Of a stretch of 64,000 bases of DNA, positions 32,147 through 42,869 are shown piece by piece. This DNA is from Xenoacremonium recifei (taxonomy: Eukaryota > Ascomycota > Sordariomycetes > Hypocreales > Nectriaceae). The translations under genes and the position numbers were made by a program. Each line of letters starts with the position of its first letter. Positions within the stretch are counted from its first letter, which is position 1. The stretch spans positions 1 through 64,000 of the forward strand of contig WOFQ01000034.1 of assembly GCA_012184525.1 (NCBI GenBank), given 5' to 3'. Below the pieces are notes generated by a model. It did no database searches and was not told the DNA's origin. It saw only the letters and a list, made by a program, of their open reading frames with translations.

Positions 32147-33455
32147 CTACCAGGGCCTATCGAGTCGCTCTCGGATTCCGCTGACGTGCCACACACCACC
32201 GCGCCCGACTATCCACAGTTCGTGTCTACCAAATGACAGACTTACAGCCAGGTTTTGCCCTCCGCCGACTCGGATAGTACCGATTGCTAGCCCCGTATTA
32301 GGATCAATAACGTCTACTCCCTCCCCAGCCCCTGCAAAGATCCATCCGTTGCGTGACACCCGGATTCCATCATAGAAGTATGATATTGGGTTGTTTAGTA
32401 GCCGTTGGCTCTTTAAGGCGCCACCCTTTTCAGACGTATCATACGCAAAAAGGCCTCTGTTGCCGTATGGATTCTTTTTCGAGACCGGCTTAAACTCAGA
32501 GACCCCACTATCCGGGAGGCATACAACGCGCCCGGTTCCAGTTTCAGACACAGCGACACCGTTGGCATTCCCTGTGGTGATATGAACAACTTGAGGGCGC
32601 ATCGTCTTCCCGTTAACAAAGTATACTGTAGGATTTGTTGGCGGTGTGAAAGGTATAACATCTCGACCCTAAAGGCATAGTTGGCATAGAACCAGTCAGG
32701 TAAAAGATTAAGTACTCACCCAGCCTGACTTTGAGTCCGTTAACCAAAAGTTCCCGTCGCGGTCAATGTCTAAATCATTAAATCCCATGAATGGTTGCTG
32801 ATAGTAGTTGTTGAGAAGGACCGTCTTTTTCAGAGTCTTTGGATCTATTTTGACCAGCTCCCCTGTTTCGTTATGACTACCATCGTTAACCACGAACAAC
32901 TGGCCCTGGTAAACGACACAGCCATGCGCATTTACTATAGGTGGATCTGTAGTAATATTCCTGAGTTCGTTGGTCTCAGTGTTCAGGAGGTATTGCCAAG
33001 AATGTACACCATCCTGGCCACCAGGCGGACCCCACTCAACAAAGAAGAGCTCTTTTGTTTCAGCGTTGTAACAGGGCGCTTCGTGGCTCTGGTACGCTAG
33101 CTGCTGGACATGTTTGATTGTTGCGTTTGGCCCAAAAATGTCGAAGAACTTCTCATCATATGCCACAAAGTCGGTTTGATTGAGAAATTCGTTGCTGTTT
33201 AGAAGTTAGGGCGAGATACAATTTGAATGACAAGTGTGGATAGCATTACGCTTGGGTCAAGTTATCATTCGTTGTCGTAGTTTCGTCAGGAGCATCGAAT
33301 GCAGAGCGGTTGAATGCTCCCGATAAAACTGCGACCCCTGGCTCCTCGTAAGAATAAAATGCCCAAGCTCCAGGCGTGGAACTGAAACCTGGTGGTAGAT
33401 TTTGGAAGAGACACAGGCCTAGAGAAGCAGAGGCAAGTAGCAATAGGGTCGTCAT
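32147..33455 (-). CDS. Secreted SMP-30/gluconolactonase-like beta-propeller protein
   Basis: Three exons (33455-33250, 33194-32720, 32668-32147) give 400 residues. The N-terminus MTTLLLLASASLGLCLF is a signal peptide. Propeller blades carry the family repeats: APCYNAETKELFFVEWG, NAHGCVVYQGQLFVVNDG, MGFNDLDIDRDGNFWLTDS (the ND...D..G..W.TD metal-site segment), GNANGVAVSETG and SRNGWIFAGAGEGVDVID. The six-bladed fold with a divalent cation hydrolyses sugar lactones. Several NxS/T sites fit secretion. An extracellular lactonase beside an intracellular-looking amidohydrolase would allow lactone opening on both sides of the membrane; the substrate is unknown. Confidence 0.85.
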
Positions 33456-34401
33456 ACTTCAGTTCGTTAGTGCTAAACAGAATTCTATGATCTGAGACTC
33501 GACTGAACCCATTGGGGATGCAATACTTATACATCCCTCAATTCATTTGCCCCTTAAAACTGCTCTGGAGTGATTAAACCGTACTACATCCGGTGCAATA
33601 GTCGATTCAGTATTCACTCATTCGGGAGTAATCCGAAAGTGGTCGGGGTAATCTGTACTCCGTACCGCGAAGATATCCCCACGGGGTTCGTGCGGGGAAC
33701 TGGGGAAACTCCACGGGAACAACCCGTTCAGAGGACCACGGAAGAGAGGAAAATTATAGTTCCCTCGAGCTGCGGATCGCCAGAGGCATCACAAACATCG
33801 GGACCCTGAGCGCGAACCGCATTAGGCAGTGGGCGGATTGCATCAGCACTGCGTCTTTCCTAGAGACAGAAGGCTACTACATCCGTTTGAACTTTCCGGA
33901 AATGACAGCAGGACGTCTAAGTGCATAAAAGAATAAGAGTAAGCAAGTTTATTTGTTTTGGTAAAGCGCTAATATTTGTAATCCCTCGGCTGGATGTCTA
34001 CATCCTATCCCTTTGAGCGCGATAGCAGTACGAAGAGGAACACGCGGAACAACAATGAATTTTTAGTGGGTATTCTCATACAATATAACTATTCAAATGA
34101 ATTTATATAAATTGTTCATGGCACACAGTGGCTGCCAGGCGCAGTCACTAACTGCCCCTTTCAACACCAGCTCCCAAGCCCTCCAAATGTCAGGAGTTAA
34201 TTTATCAAATAAAAAAGGTGCCCCACGCTACTTTCATTGGCCCATGACTACGAATTTGTCGGTGATATCCCGTGGCGTCTCGGAGAAACCCCGAATTAAC
34301 ATGCTGGGCCACCTTATATCTGTCGGCTTTGTTCAGTCTTGATCCCGACGGAATCCTCCCTCTCCGGAAATCGGCAAAGCCGTCAGCGAATCTTCAGTGC
34401 C
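33456..34401. promoter_or_regulatory. Divergent upstream region with GC boxes
   Basis: Between the SMP-30-type gene and the Zn2Cys6 gene. Near 33656-33705 it holds TACTCCGTACCGCG, CCCCACGGGG (33677-33686) and TGCGGGGAACTGGGG, closely matching the palindrome region at 27085-27117. GGAACACGCGGAA occurs near 34037. Otherwise no coding signal. Confidence 0.45.
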
Positions 34402-36827
34402 ATGAACGGACGTCAGGACGATAGCCCGGCACAGGCAGGGCAGGCGGTCGGTCAACAGCCGCTACCGCCGACGCAGTCTACTGGACGCAAGAAAGGCACC
34501 GCATGCGTCCGTTGTCGCAGCCAAAAGATCCGCTGCGATGATTGCCGACCTTCTTGTACTAACTGCGCAAGGGTCGGCCAACCGTGTGTACGGACTGGTC
34601 GCGCGAACGATGCACTCTACGCAAGGTACGGGCTCGAGAGAACTCCCCCTGTGAGCCATTTGCTCGGGCTTAATACCGCAATAGGCATTTAACTCAAGTT
34701 GAAACCCGGCTACGCTGGCTCGAGGAGTCCCTGCGCCGGCTAGCCCCCGAAGAGCTCGACAAGGCGCCCGCTGCAAGTCACGTTGAGTCCTTCCAAGCCC
34801 CAGGCTCGCTCTCAGACGGAGCCAACTGGCCGCGGCAAAACCCCCAGCCCGTCCAACAACGAAGCGCACCCGAGTTCTCCAGAGAGGTTTTTCGTATCGA
34901 TAATTCTCTCGACTCGTCATACCATGTCCCATCTCCAACCAGCGCCCATACGGCAACAGATAGTCCGACAAACTCTATACAAATCGGACCAGGCGAGCCT
35001 CTGGCTCACGAGGTCGGACTGTTGTCGCTTGCCAATTCCAAAGAGTCTAAGTACCTAGGCCCTTCATCAGGAGTACCCCTCGCTCGCCTCATTTTCTCTG
35101 CTGTTCCACAATCCCAGGGGTTGGCAACTACCTGGGCTGTTCCTCCAGAAACCACTCGTCAACAGGCTGAGGTTCAGCCATTTCCCCCAGATTGGACTTC
35201 TGAAGTAGACTTGCAGCACTTCTTCGATGCCTATTTCCAGACATACCAGCCCCTCTACCCATTCCTCGATGAGGATGCTGTCGCCGACTGTTTTGAAGCG
35301 CTGTTCGCGAAGCAGCAACATTCTCTCAACTCTTCACAGATGCCTCAATTGTCTGAGGTGGAGGCTGTGCTATCCCCGACCCAGTGTGTCCAAATCTTTC
35401 TCGTCCTGGCTTTGGGGGCTCGCATTTTAGAAGCTCGGCTCTCGGTGGACCTCTCTTCACAGAGATATTTCGCCACCGCGATGCGGCGAATCGATAGCCT
35501 AGTGCTTCACGACAGCATTGAGGGACTTCAGATCAAGCTGCTCTTAGCTCTATCCGGATTATGCTTCGAGAATGGACCCAATGCATGGTATCTTACTTCG
35601 AGTATTATAGCCAGTTGCCTGGACCTGGGACTTCAACGCCGCTGGATATATACGAGAGTGGGTATGTCGTCAACGGATCAGGCCAAGCTCTTGACGCTCA
35701 AGAATATCAGAAGAGGGGTTTTCTGGTCGGCATACTCTCTTGAAAGAATGTTGGCTGTGGCTCTCGGGCGACCTCTGACTCTCCGCGATGAAGCAATAGA
35801 CGTGGAGTTCCCTCGAGACGATGACCAAGCATCCGAAACTCCGCCTAACAGTGTCCCCGGCGTTGACGACGCCCAATCTACTCGACAGCCGTCAAAGAAA
35901 TCCCGATTGAGTGTTTCTTCATATACGGCATCTCGATATTCTTTTCGATTTGATCAAATGACTGCGGAGATGAAGTTAATGCTCTATCGGGTAGTAAACT
36001 TACCAGACCGCTTCCCCTGGCCAACAAATTTTAGCACATGGCAAGGAGACATCCACAAACGATGCGATCATCTATTAGAAAGTCTTTTGAGAGACTTGAA
36101 GTGGCGTTCTCGATCTGACTCGTCGAATGCCACTCTCCGAAGTCTTGAGCTCAAGTACCACCACTGTCTCATGATATTACATCGGCCATCGCCCGCTATT
36201 CCCCGGCCGACCGTTGAGTCTTGGAAGACATGCTACAACAGCTCTGTGAAGACCATCTTAATCAACGCGGAGCTTCATCGTTTCTCTAAGCTTACAAACA
36301 GTTGGCTCACGGCCCATACTGTCTTTGTGAGCGGTATTACGTTTCTCTACTGTCTATGGATCAGGCCGGAAATAAAAGCTGAGACGTCCTTTGACACCTT
36401 CACTAACAACGCGGCTGCCTGCGTATCACTTCTAAAATTTCTCGGCAAAATGTGGAGTGTAGCTAGTCATGCGGTAGGGAAGTTCGAAAGTCTTGTCCAA
36501 CTGACAACCCATACTTGGAGAGCAGAGCTTGTCGAGCCTATTCCTGAAGTATCAGCAGGTCGCTCACTTATGTCTATAATGCAAGCTCGATATAATTATA
36601 ACACCGGACAAGACAGGAGCGGCGACTACTCTGTTGGGATGGAAAACTTTGCAGGCAATGCGGACGAGGCAAATCTGGGAGATATATTCGCGAGTATCGG
36701 GCGCGGGACCGAGTGGGAGCGAGAAGCTTTCTTCAACGAGCTTGGTGACATGACCTCATGGTTCGATCTCGATTGGATTCCTAATGCACCCGATAACGAC
36801 GAAGGACCTACGTTTCCTATAATATGA
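34402..36827 (+). CDS. Zn2Cys6 transcription factor, probable cluster regulator
   Basis: Two exons (34402-34625, 34685-36827) give 788 residues. The zinc cluster uses Cys35, 38, 45, 52, 55 and 62 (CVRCRSQKIRC...CTNCARVGQPC), with one extra Cys at 48. After the intron, TQVETRLRWLEESLRRL is the linker/coiled coil. FFDAYFQTYQPLYPFLDED opens the fungal_trans domain, and RRGVFWSAYSLERMLAVALGRP is its most conserved block; a Ser-rich insert follows near residues 470-500. The acceptor at 34684 was chosen because it keeps the frame and gives the coiled coil. It stands between the lactonase and dihydroxyacetone kinase genes and is the best candidate for cluster-specific control. Confidence 0.88.
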
Positions 36828-37145
36828 GGGATGTGGCTAATATACTGCAAGGTACTTCGCTCTTTAATATTATGACGGCCAGGCCGCAATATAGACCAGT
36901 GCCAGAAGCCACGGCGGGACAGAGAAAGTGAAGTGGCTGCACGGCAGAAGCACTAATAACACACTATAGTCACAAATGCTCATAGCTAGGGGTGGTGAGA
37001 TGACTGTATTGACTGCTGAGCTTTCCCTAAGTTATCTGGTCAATCTATTTCATACAGTTTTCTACGCAACTCGTAGCTATTTGCCAGTTAGGAAACTAAA
37101 ATAAGAGCATGACTTCAAATTGAACCGGCGGTCCCTATCCGCTAC
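36828..37145. other. Intergenic, convergent 3' ends
   Basis: Between the regulator and kinase stops; no feature recognised. Confidence 0.4.
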
Positions 37146-39280
37146 CTATGCATTGCCGGATTGCTTCAGCGCATCCCGAATTCCCTTCACAATAGAAACT
37201 ACACCGCAGGCACCAGGATCAGGGATCCCGCTCCCCGAGGTTCCACTATCCTCGGCACCAACATAGGTACTACGACCGAACTTCCCTTGGATATTCCGTG
37301 TGGCATTACACCCAGAATCTGCTGCAGCTACTGCCTGGTCTAAGATCTCCAGCGTAGTTCCTTTCGCGAACGATAAAGTATTGACGAACGGAATCAACGC
37401 ATCCATCATTGTCTTATCCCCTTCTCTGGCAGATGTGACACCCTCGAGGCTATTTAACGCCGTCTTAGTTGCCTGCGCCAGGGCATTAAACTCCAGCTTC
37501 CCTTGCGACTCGCATTCTGAGACAGCAGACGCCAATCCCGTGAAGAAGACTGAGTACAGAGCGCCGGAAGTTCCGCCCATACTCCGACAGAGAATATTTG
37601 CCACGTCCATGATGCCGTGGGATACATTAACGGCATCAATAGTGCCTTCATCTAAAGCTGCAACGACTGAGCTGGAACCGCTGAGAAGTGTGGTTCCGCA
37701 GTCTCCATCACCCAAGATCGTATCCATCCTTGTGATTTCGGGCTCCGCGGCGACTAAGGCAGCATGTGCAGATTTAGCGATCTTGTTGAAGAGCAGGCCA
37801 TCGCCCGGACTTTTATTGGCGTCAGGGCTGAAAATCGATCGAGGGCCATTGAGGATTGTCCTACAAGGAGTCTGCAGACCGTTGGACGCTTTTATTTCCT
37901 GAGTCGTATAAATGGGCTCAGTGACCTCAGTGAAAGGATCATTATTCCACAATGCTGTGTCGATGCTACTTGTCCACCCGAGTGCGTCCGTTGGTGCGTC
38001 TAGCCATTGAAGGACCTGAGCTGAGAGAGGGTTTTCCTTGGGCAAGCTTAAAAGAGTCACACTGTATCCCGGCGCATCCAGGGCTGACAAGAAGGTGCCA
38101 CAGTAAACACGCGAAGGCTTGATTGCGTAATTGCTCTGGAGTTGCGATGCAACCTCACCGGTTGCGGCGGCAATCTCAAGTTGCGACAGAGAGCCCAGGT
38201 TGTTGATCATAAGAACGATATCATGGCCGTCTGACGTAGGGGTGCACTCGATATAGTTGCGCTCGGCATCAGCCGTGTCCAGGAGTGCACGCAGCATTTC
38301 CCCCACCAGAGCTGATAGAGGGGGCCGTGGTTGAACTCGCTTGCTGCCGGGCTCATTGTGAATGCCAATACCAATCTCTAGCTCATCGGGTCGCAGTCGG
38401 AACTTGCGTGGCTGACCGGGAATGCTGCAAGAATCAAGTCCCACCCCAATCGTACCCATGTTTCGGATGACGAACTCAGCCACATCTGACAGCTCTTCGA
38501 GACCGAGGCCAACGATGGACGCGGCGCCGACAACCTTCTCTACTAATACGGTACCAGCCAGGCCCCGTCTGCCAACAAGGCCGGACCTTGTCCGCCCGAT
38601 AGAGACATCGTCGCCGACGATGACAAGTCGAACGGGGGAGCGGGACGTAAATCGAAAGCGATCAGCTGCAAGACTGAAATTGAGCTTGTCACCAGTATAG
38701 TTCTTGACGATGATGAGAATTCCCCGAGGAGACTCGACGAGTTTCAAGCCAGCCTCAATCTGCAGCGCGTTTGGTGACGCAAAAACGGCTCCGCATACTG
38801 CGGCATCAAGCATGCCATTTCCCACATACCCGGCATGGGCTGGCTCGTGACCAGAACCACCTTCATCGAGGCTACCATCAGCATGAAGCTCTTTTGGGAC
38901 AGCGAGCAAGGCACGTACCCCCACTAACCACTGTCACCCGACTCTTCTGATCGCACGGGTTTCGATAGATGACTATTGCTTCCGTCAGCAAAATTCTCAT
39001 TTACGCATAAGTGTGATTTGATACTACCTCTATATTCTTCATTATACTTCAGCAACGGGTGTAAAGCGATGAAGCCATCGAGCGCACTCCGAAGTGCCGT
39101 CTCGCTGTTAGCCACGATTGACAAATTTCGCTCGCTCATTGCATGGAAATCAGCTTGAATAACCGTACCTCTAATGCTACACAAATCAAGTTTCCACGGT
39201 TTAATTTTTTCCCCTTCGAAAGCAGAACACCTCATATAATCTGAGTTGCCGTCATTTGCAGGCTCACATGTATTCGACAT
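37146..39280 (-). CDS. Dihydroxyacetone kinase (DhaK-DhaL)
   Basis: Three exons (39280-39028, 38972-38919, 38860-37146) give 673 residues. Splicing restores VTVVSGGGSGHEPAHAGYVG, the substrate-site signature. GIGIHNEPG contains the His that binds the ketone as a hemiaminal. The C-terminal DhaL half has LGDGDCGTTLLSG, MGGTSGALYSVFFTGL and EGDKTMMDAL for ATP/Mg. The single-chain ATP-dependent type phosphorylates dihydroxyacetone, glyceraldehyde or erythrulose. An internal Met (39139) would give 626 residues and put the active His at 223, close to the bacterial enzyme (His220); this start may be the real one. Intron 1 has two acceptors six bases apart (AAG and CAATAG). Confidence 0.92.
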
Positions 39281-39494
39281 AATTAGCCCATCTCCATGAC
39301 TTCGGCAGCACCGGCTGGTGTCGGGAAATTGCCGACGAGCGGGTTTTAGCCGCGACGTCGGATGGAAGCCGTTGACGGGCTAAGCGAAGCATCCAACTTA
39401 CGAAATGACTTCTCCTAAGCAAACTTGTATTGAAACTCATCCCGGCCCGTGACGAACATTGGGCGTCTAGACAGCTCCAGTGCTAGACCGAAGC

Positions 39495-40821
39495 ATGTCA
39501 CGCTGCTTGCGACTTGGTTGCGCACGTGAGGCTCCGCGGTTTCGCGTCGTCGGGCTCAGTCCTCTCTCAAGCACCGTCTCGACCAGCTCAGTGTATGCGG
39601 CGCGTTCATTCAGCACGACTCGCCCACTCCTCTTGCCTCGAGTCGCTGTTTTATATCAGTATATTGAGCCTCCGTTAATTAATGGCACTCGAAAGCCCAA
39701 AAAGCCTGGCAGTTTGTCCACCACACAACCTTCTTTTTTGTGCCACGTTAACTCATCCGTGCTCTGAAGGCTACCAGGATTCGGGCGCAGATATCGCGTA
39801 CAACTTGAGTCTGCTCAAAGACGTGGCAGTCGTCTGTCCGACCTCAACTCCCGACCCTGCTCAGAACGAGGGATGGTGTTTTCCGGATAGCGAAAAGGGT
39901 ATTCTTAGTGCCATCGACAAGGGCGCAACGCACATTTGGGCCAATACTATTGTGTTTGCCTCACATCCCCTCCAGTCCTCCTCCCAGGTTGGACAGCACG
40001 ATCTGCGAGTGATCGGCCAGGCACCCCTGGTTGTCGAGAAGTATGACGACAAGAGATATGTCAATGACTTGCTGCGAACGACTGGCCAGTTCACTATGCC
40101 ACGGGCTTGGTTTATCGCCCCCGGCAAATAATCGGTTAGTGACATCGCGGACTCTGCTTTCCCAGTTGTCGCGAAACCTGCTCGAGGACGCGGCAGCTAT
40201 GGCGTCAAGGTATGTTCAAATGCCGAGATGCTTACCTCCCACTTGGAGACGCTGCAAAGCGAAGGTCTGAATGACATTATCGTTGAAACGTACCTTGCGG
40301 GCGAGGAGGCCACCGTAACCGTCATGCCCCCGACGGCGGACAAGGATTACTGGTCTCTACCTGTCGTCACTCGGTTCAACCATGTAGACGGAATCGCGCC
40401 ATATAACGGAGTCGTCGCCGTTACGTCCAACTCTCGAGCCATCATAGATTCCGACGACCCAGCCTATGGAAAGGTGGCAAAGGAATGCGAGGCCGCGGCC
40501 AAATTCCTCGGTGTTATGGCTCCGATTCGGATTGATGTTCGGAGATTCGGCCCTGGAGAAGATTTTGCCCTGTTCGATGTCAATATGAAACCCGTACGTT
40601 TCTCCCGCTCATATCCATCTCTTATTACGCAACAGGATCCACTAAGCATCCAGCCTTTAAAACAGAATATGACAGGCCCAGGCCGTCCAGGCCGAGATAA
40701 TCAAGCAAGCCTGACTCTGATAGCTGCCGCTGCTCTCGGCTGGGACTATAAAGCGTTGCTGAGAAGGATCTTGGACACCTCCGCTCCTTTGAGCAAGGTT
40801 CGAACACTTAAACCCAGGTGA
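39495..40821 (+). pseudogene. ATP-grasp (D-Ala-D-Ala ligase-like) gene with in-frame stop
   Basis: Three exons (39495-39711, 39770-40593, 40666-40821) make a 398-codon frame except for TAA at 40129-40131. Both sides of the stop are well conserved: VAVLYQYIEPPLINGTRKPKK and GADIAYNLSLL before, then FPVVAKPARGRGSYGVK, ETYLAGEEATVTVMPP and FDVNMKP after. This is the ATP-grasp fold used by D-alanine-D-alanine ligase and carbamoyl phosphate synthase relatives. The N-terminus (Arg/Ser-rich, no acids, RSFSTTRP) looks like a mitochondrial presequence. One C-to-T change (CAA to TAA) would explain the break. The product would lose most of the ATP-binding half. Recent loss or a sequencing error are both possible. 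Confidence 0.75.
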
Positions 40822-42018
40822 CGTATCGGTGAGATCAAGATCAAAAGCCGCACCGCATCATAATATTTCAACCCTATATTCTAAAGCTAGTCTCTGTATT
40901 AGAAATGACAGGAAAATAGTGTGCCGTTTCCCTGTGCTAGTCCCAGCAACCCTGACACGAAAAAGAAAGATAGCATGGGCGCAAGATGGCGAAGGTATTC
41001 TTCCAGCAGGTGTTCTTTAAGCATACATCAATAGTCATAGGATATGATAACAAAGATCAATTGTAGTAGCCAGTTAGCTAACAGGTGGGTATCTCAGGAG
41101 AGCAATCTCTTATATTCACCATCATTCTTATCCCCCTTCATTTTCTTCACCAGAGCCGTTCTAAACGGGCATTACTCGACTTATATTGCGAATTGTTGTT
41201 AGGGGTAGTGATCAGAGGGCAAACCTCGTGATGCCAAATTAAACCAGGATGCTATTTCCTTGATGATACCATTTAAGAAACAGGCTTCGTTTTATCAAAA
41301 AGATAGATCTCCAAGTTACAGATGATGGCGTGAAATTATATGAGCCACCGAGTATAATGTGGCGCAAATACGATTGTTTTTGAAGTGGAAATGAAAACTT
41401 CGGAATTACAGTCGCTAATCCACCGAGACGAGCGTGCAGAACAAAATAAGCGTATCAGATCAACCAAGCAAGGGAAATGATCTAAAACTTGAAAGTTTGC
41501 TACCTGGAAATGGTTGTACTTTTTGTTTTGAGTAGTGGCGGAGACCTGATTTTCTGGCGGTAGCAGTCCTTTGGAGAAACTCTTTCTGGTGGGGGTTGTT
41601 GGGCTGATTGAGGGATCAAAGAGTTCAGACAATTTGAGCGAGGGTTGGGTCGAGCTCCTACGTCCCTTGCGGTGACCGGAAGGATGGACTAAGTGGAAAT
41701 TTGCGAGAGATTGTGACCTCTCAAGCCAGAGTGTCCCCGGTCAATGCCGGTGATGTTAACCGGCATCACCCCGAGACCTCGGCGTTGACTTCCGTGATGC
41801 CGATGCAAGTCCCAAAGTAGGTCAGCACCGGTACATCCCGTTATGGAGTGCAAAACCGGGTTTCTATTTCCATAGAAGACCAACAGAAAGCATTTTCTCA
41901 AGTTGACTTCTGCAAAGCATCAACATTCTCAAACGGCTCCCTCGCCTGACCATTAACCCTGACGCCTTAAACCCTCAGCTACTGAAAGTATATACACTTT
42001 ACCTAAACACCATTAATC
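40822..42018. other. Intergenic region, about 1.2 kb
   Basis: No gene recognised. An imperfect hairpin-like sequence, GGTGATGTTAACCGGCATCACC, lies near 41748. Short frames on both strands have no features. Confidence 0.4.
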
Positions 42019-42559
42019 ATGACTATTGTTCATATGGGTAGGTTACCAACTTAGCTTTCTGTCATTATGAGTGTGCCATAAACTAATCACTATACGTTTT
42101 ATGCAGTTTTCTTCCGCTTTCGGGCCGATGTCACAGATGAACACAAGGCAACCTTTGTCCGAGAACTCAAAAAACTCAAGAATCTTCCTTGTGTGAAGGA
42201 TAATAGACTAATTGTCGGAGGACCTTCCGTGACGGACCCAATCGAAAGAAGTAAAGGTTTCGAATTCGCTCTTCTAAGCTTTCATGAGAACCGCGCTGCT
42301 CTTGACGAGTACCAAGCGTCCAAGGAACACCACTGGTAAATACTCTCTCATTGTATCCTTTACTTGCCTGAATCGGCAGGACTCTAACAAGGGTCGTTAA
42401 CGCGTATCGCTGCTCAGGGTTACTCAGACGTATATGTTCCCCTTTAAGGAGGACCTCTGTCGGTTTGACTTCGAGGTTGCACCGGAAGATGAATATATGA
42501 CCGCATTTCAGATAGCTGGTCAGTTATCAGGGATTCAAACCCCAGCCGAAAGTGAATAA
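42019..42559 (+). CDS. Dabb (dimeric A/B-barrel) domain protein
   Basis: Three exons (42019-42037, 42107-42335, 42418-42559) give 129 residues. As in the other Dabb gene, exon 1 is 19 bases: MTIVHM plus one base, joined to VFFRFRADVTDEHK. LKNLPCVKDNRLIVGGPS and GFEFALLSFHENRAALDEYQ follow, with the second His motif in KEHHWVTQTYMFPF. The C-terminus extends about 25 residues past the fold. Possible roles are small polyketide/aromatic cyclase-type or stress-linked binding protein. The next gene downstream is a Zn2Cys6 regulator. Confidence 0.8.
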
Positions 42560-42869
42560 ACACGGCAAGGAGGGGCGGACATTTAAGTTCATAATATATA
42601 GTTTAGTATATAAGAAATTATAATATTCCGCGGCGACGGGTTCCGAAACGGACCCGAAACTGGATCTCGCTAGATAATTTAAGTTAGTCTGCGCGTGACA
42701 TCCTACAATGGGGTCCTCCTGGCCCCTCTCATGTTGCCATAACTTCCACTTCCCAATGAAACTTTCCAACAATTTTCCGGATTTATAATTCTATCAAAGC
42801 ACAATATATTCGGCTCGGTGCTCAAATTTCTCTCACGGGAGTTTAGTCCTAGAGCAGGAGTTGCCGGAG
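42560..42869. promoter_or_regulatory. Upstream region of Zn2Cys6 gene with CGG inverted repeat
   Basis: TTCCGCGG (42626-42633) is followed by CGGGTTCCGAAACGGACCCG (42637-42656), a near-perfect inverted repeat with CGG/CCG arms suited to a Zn2Cys6 dimer. The 9-mer CGGGTTCCG recurs upstream of the amidase at 55734. Confidence 0.45.

Noticed and set aside
41743..41775. Hairpin-like GGTGAT...ATCACC sequence as a terminator or RNA
   Set aside because: Imperfect and isolated; fungal genes do not use hairpin terminators and no RNA gene features surround it.
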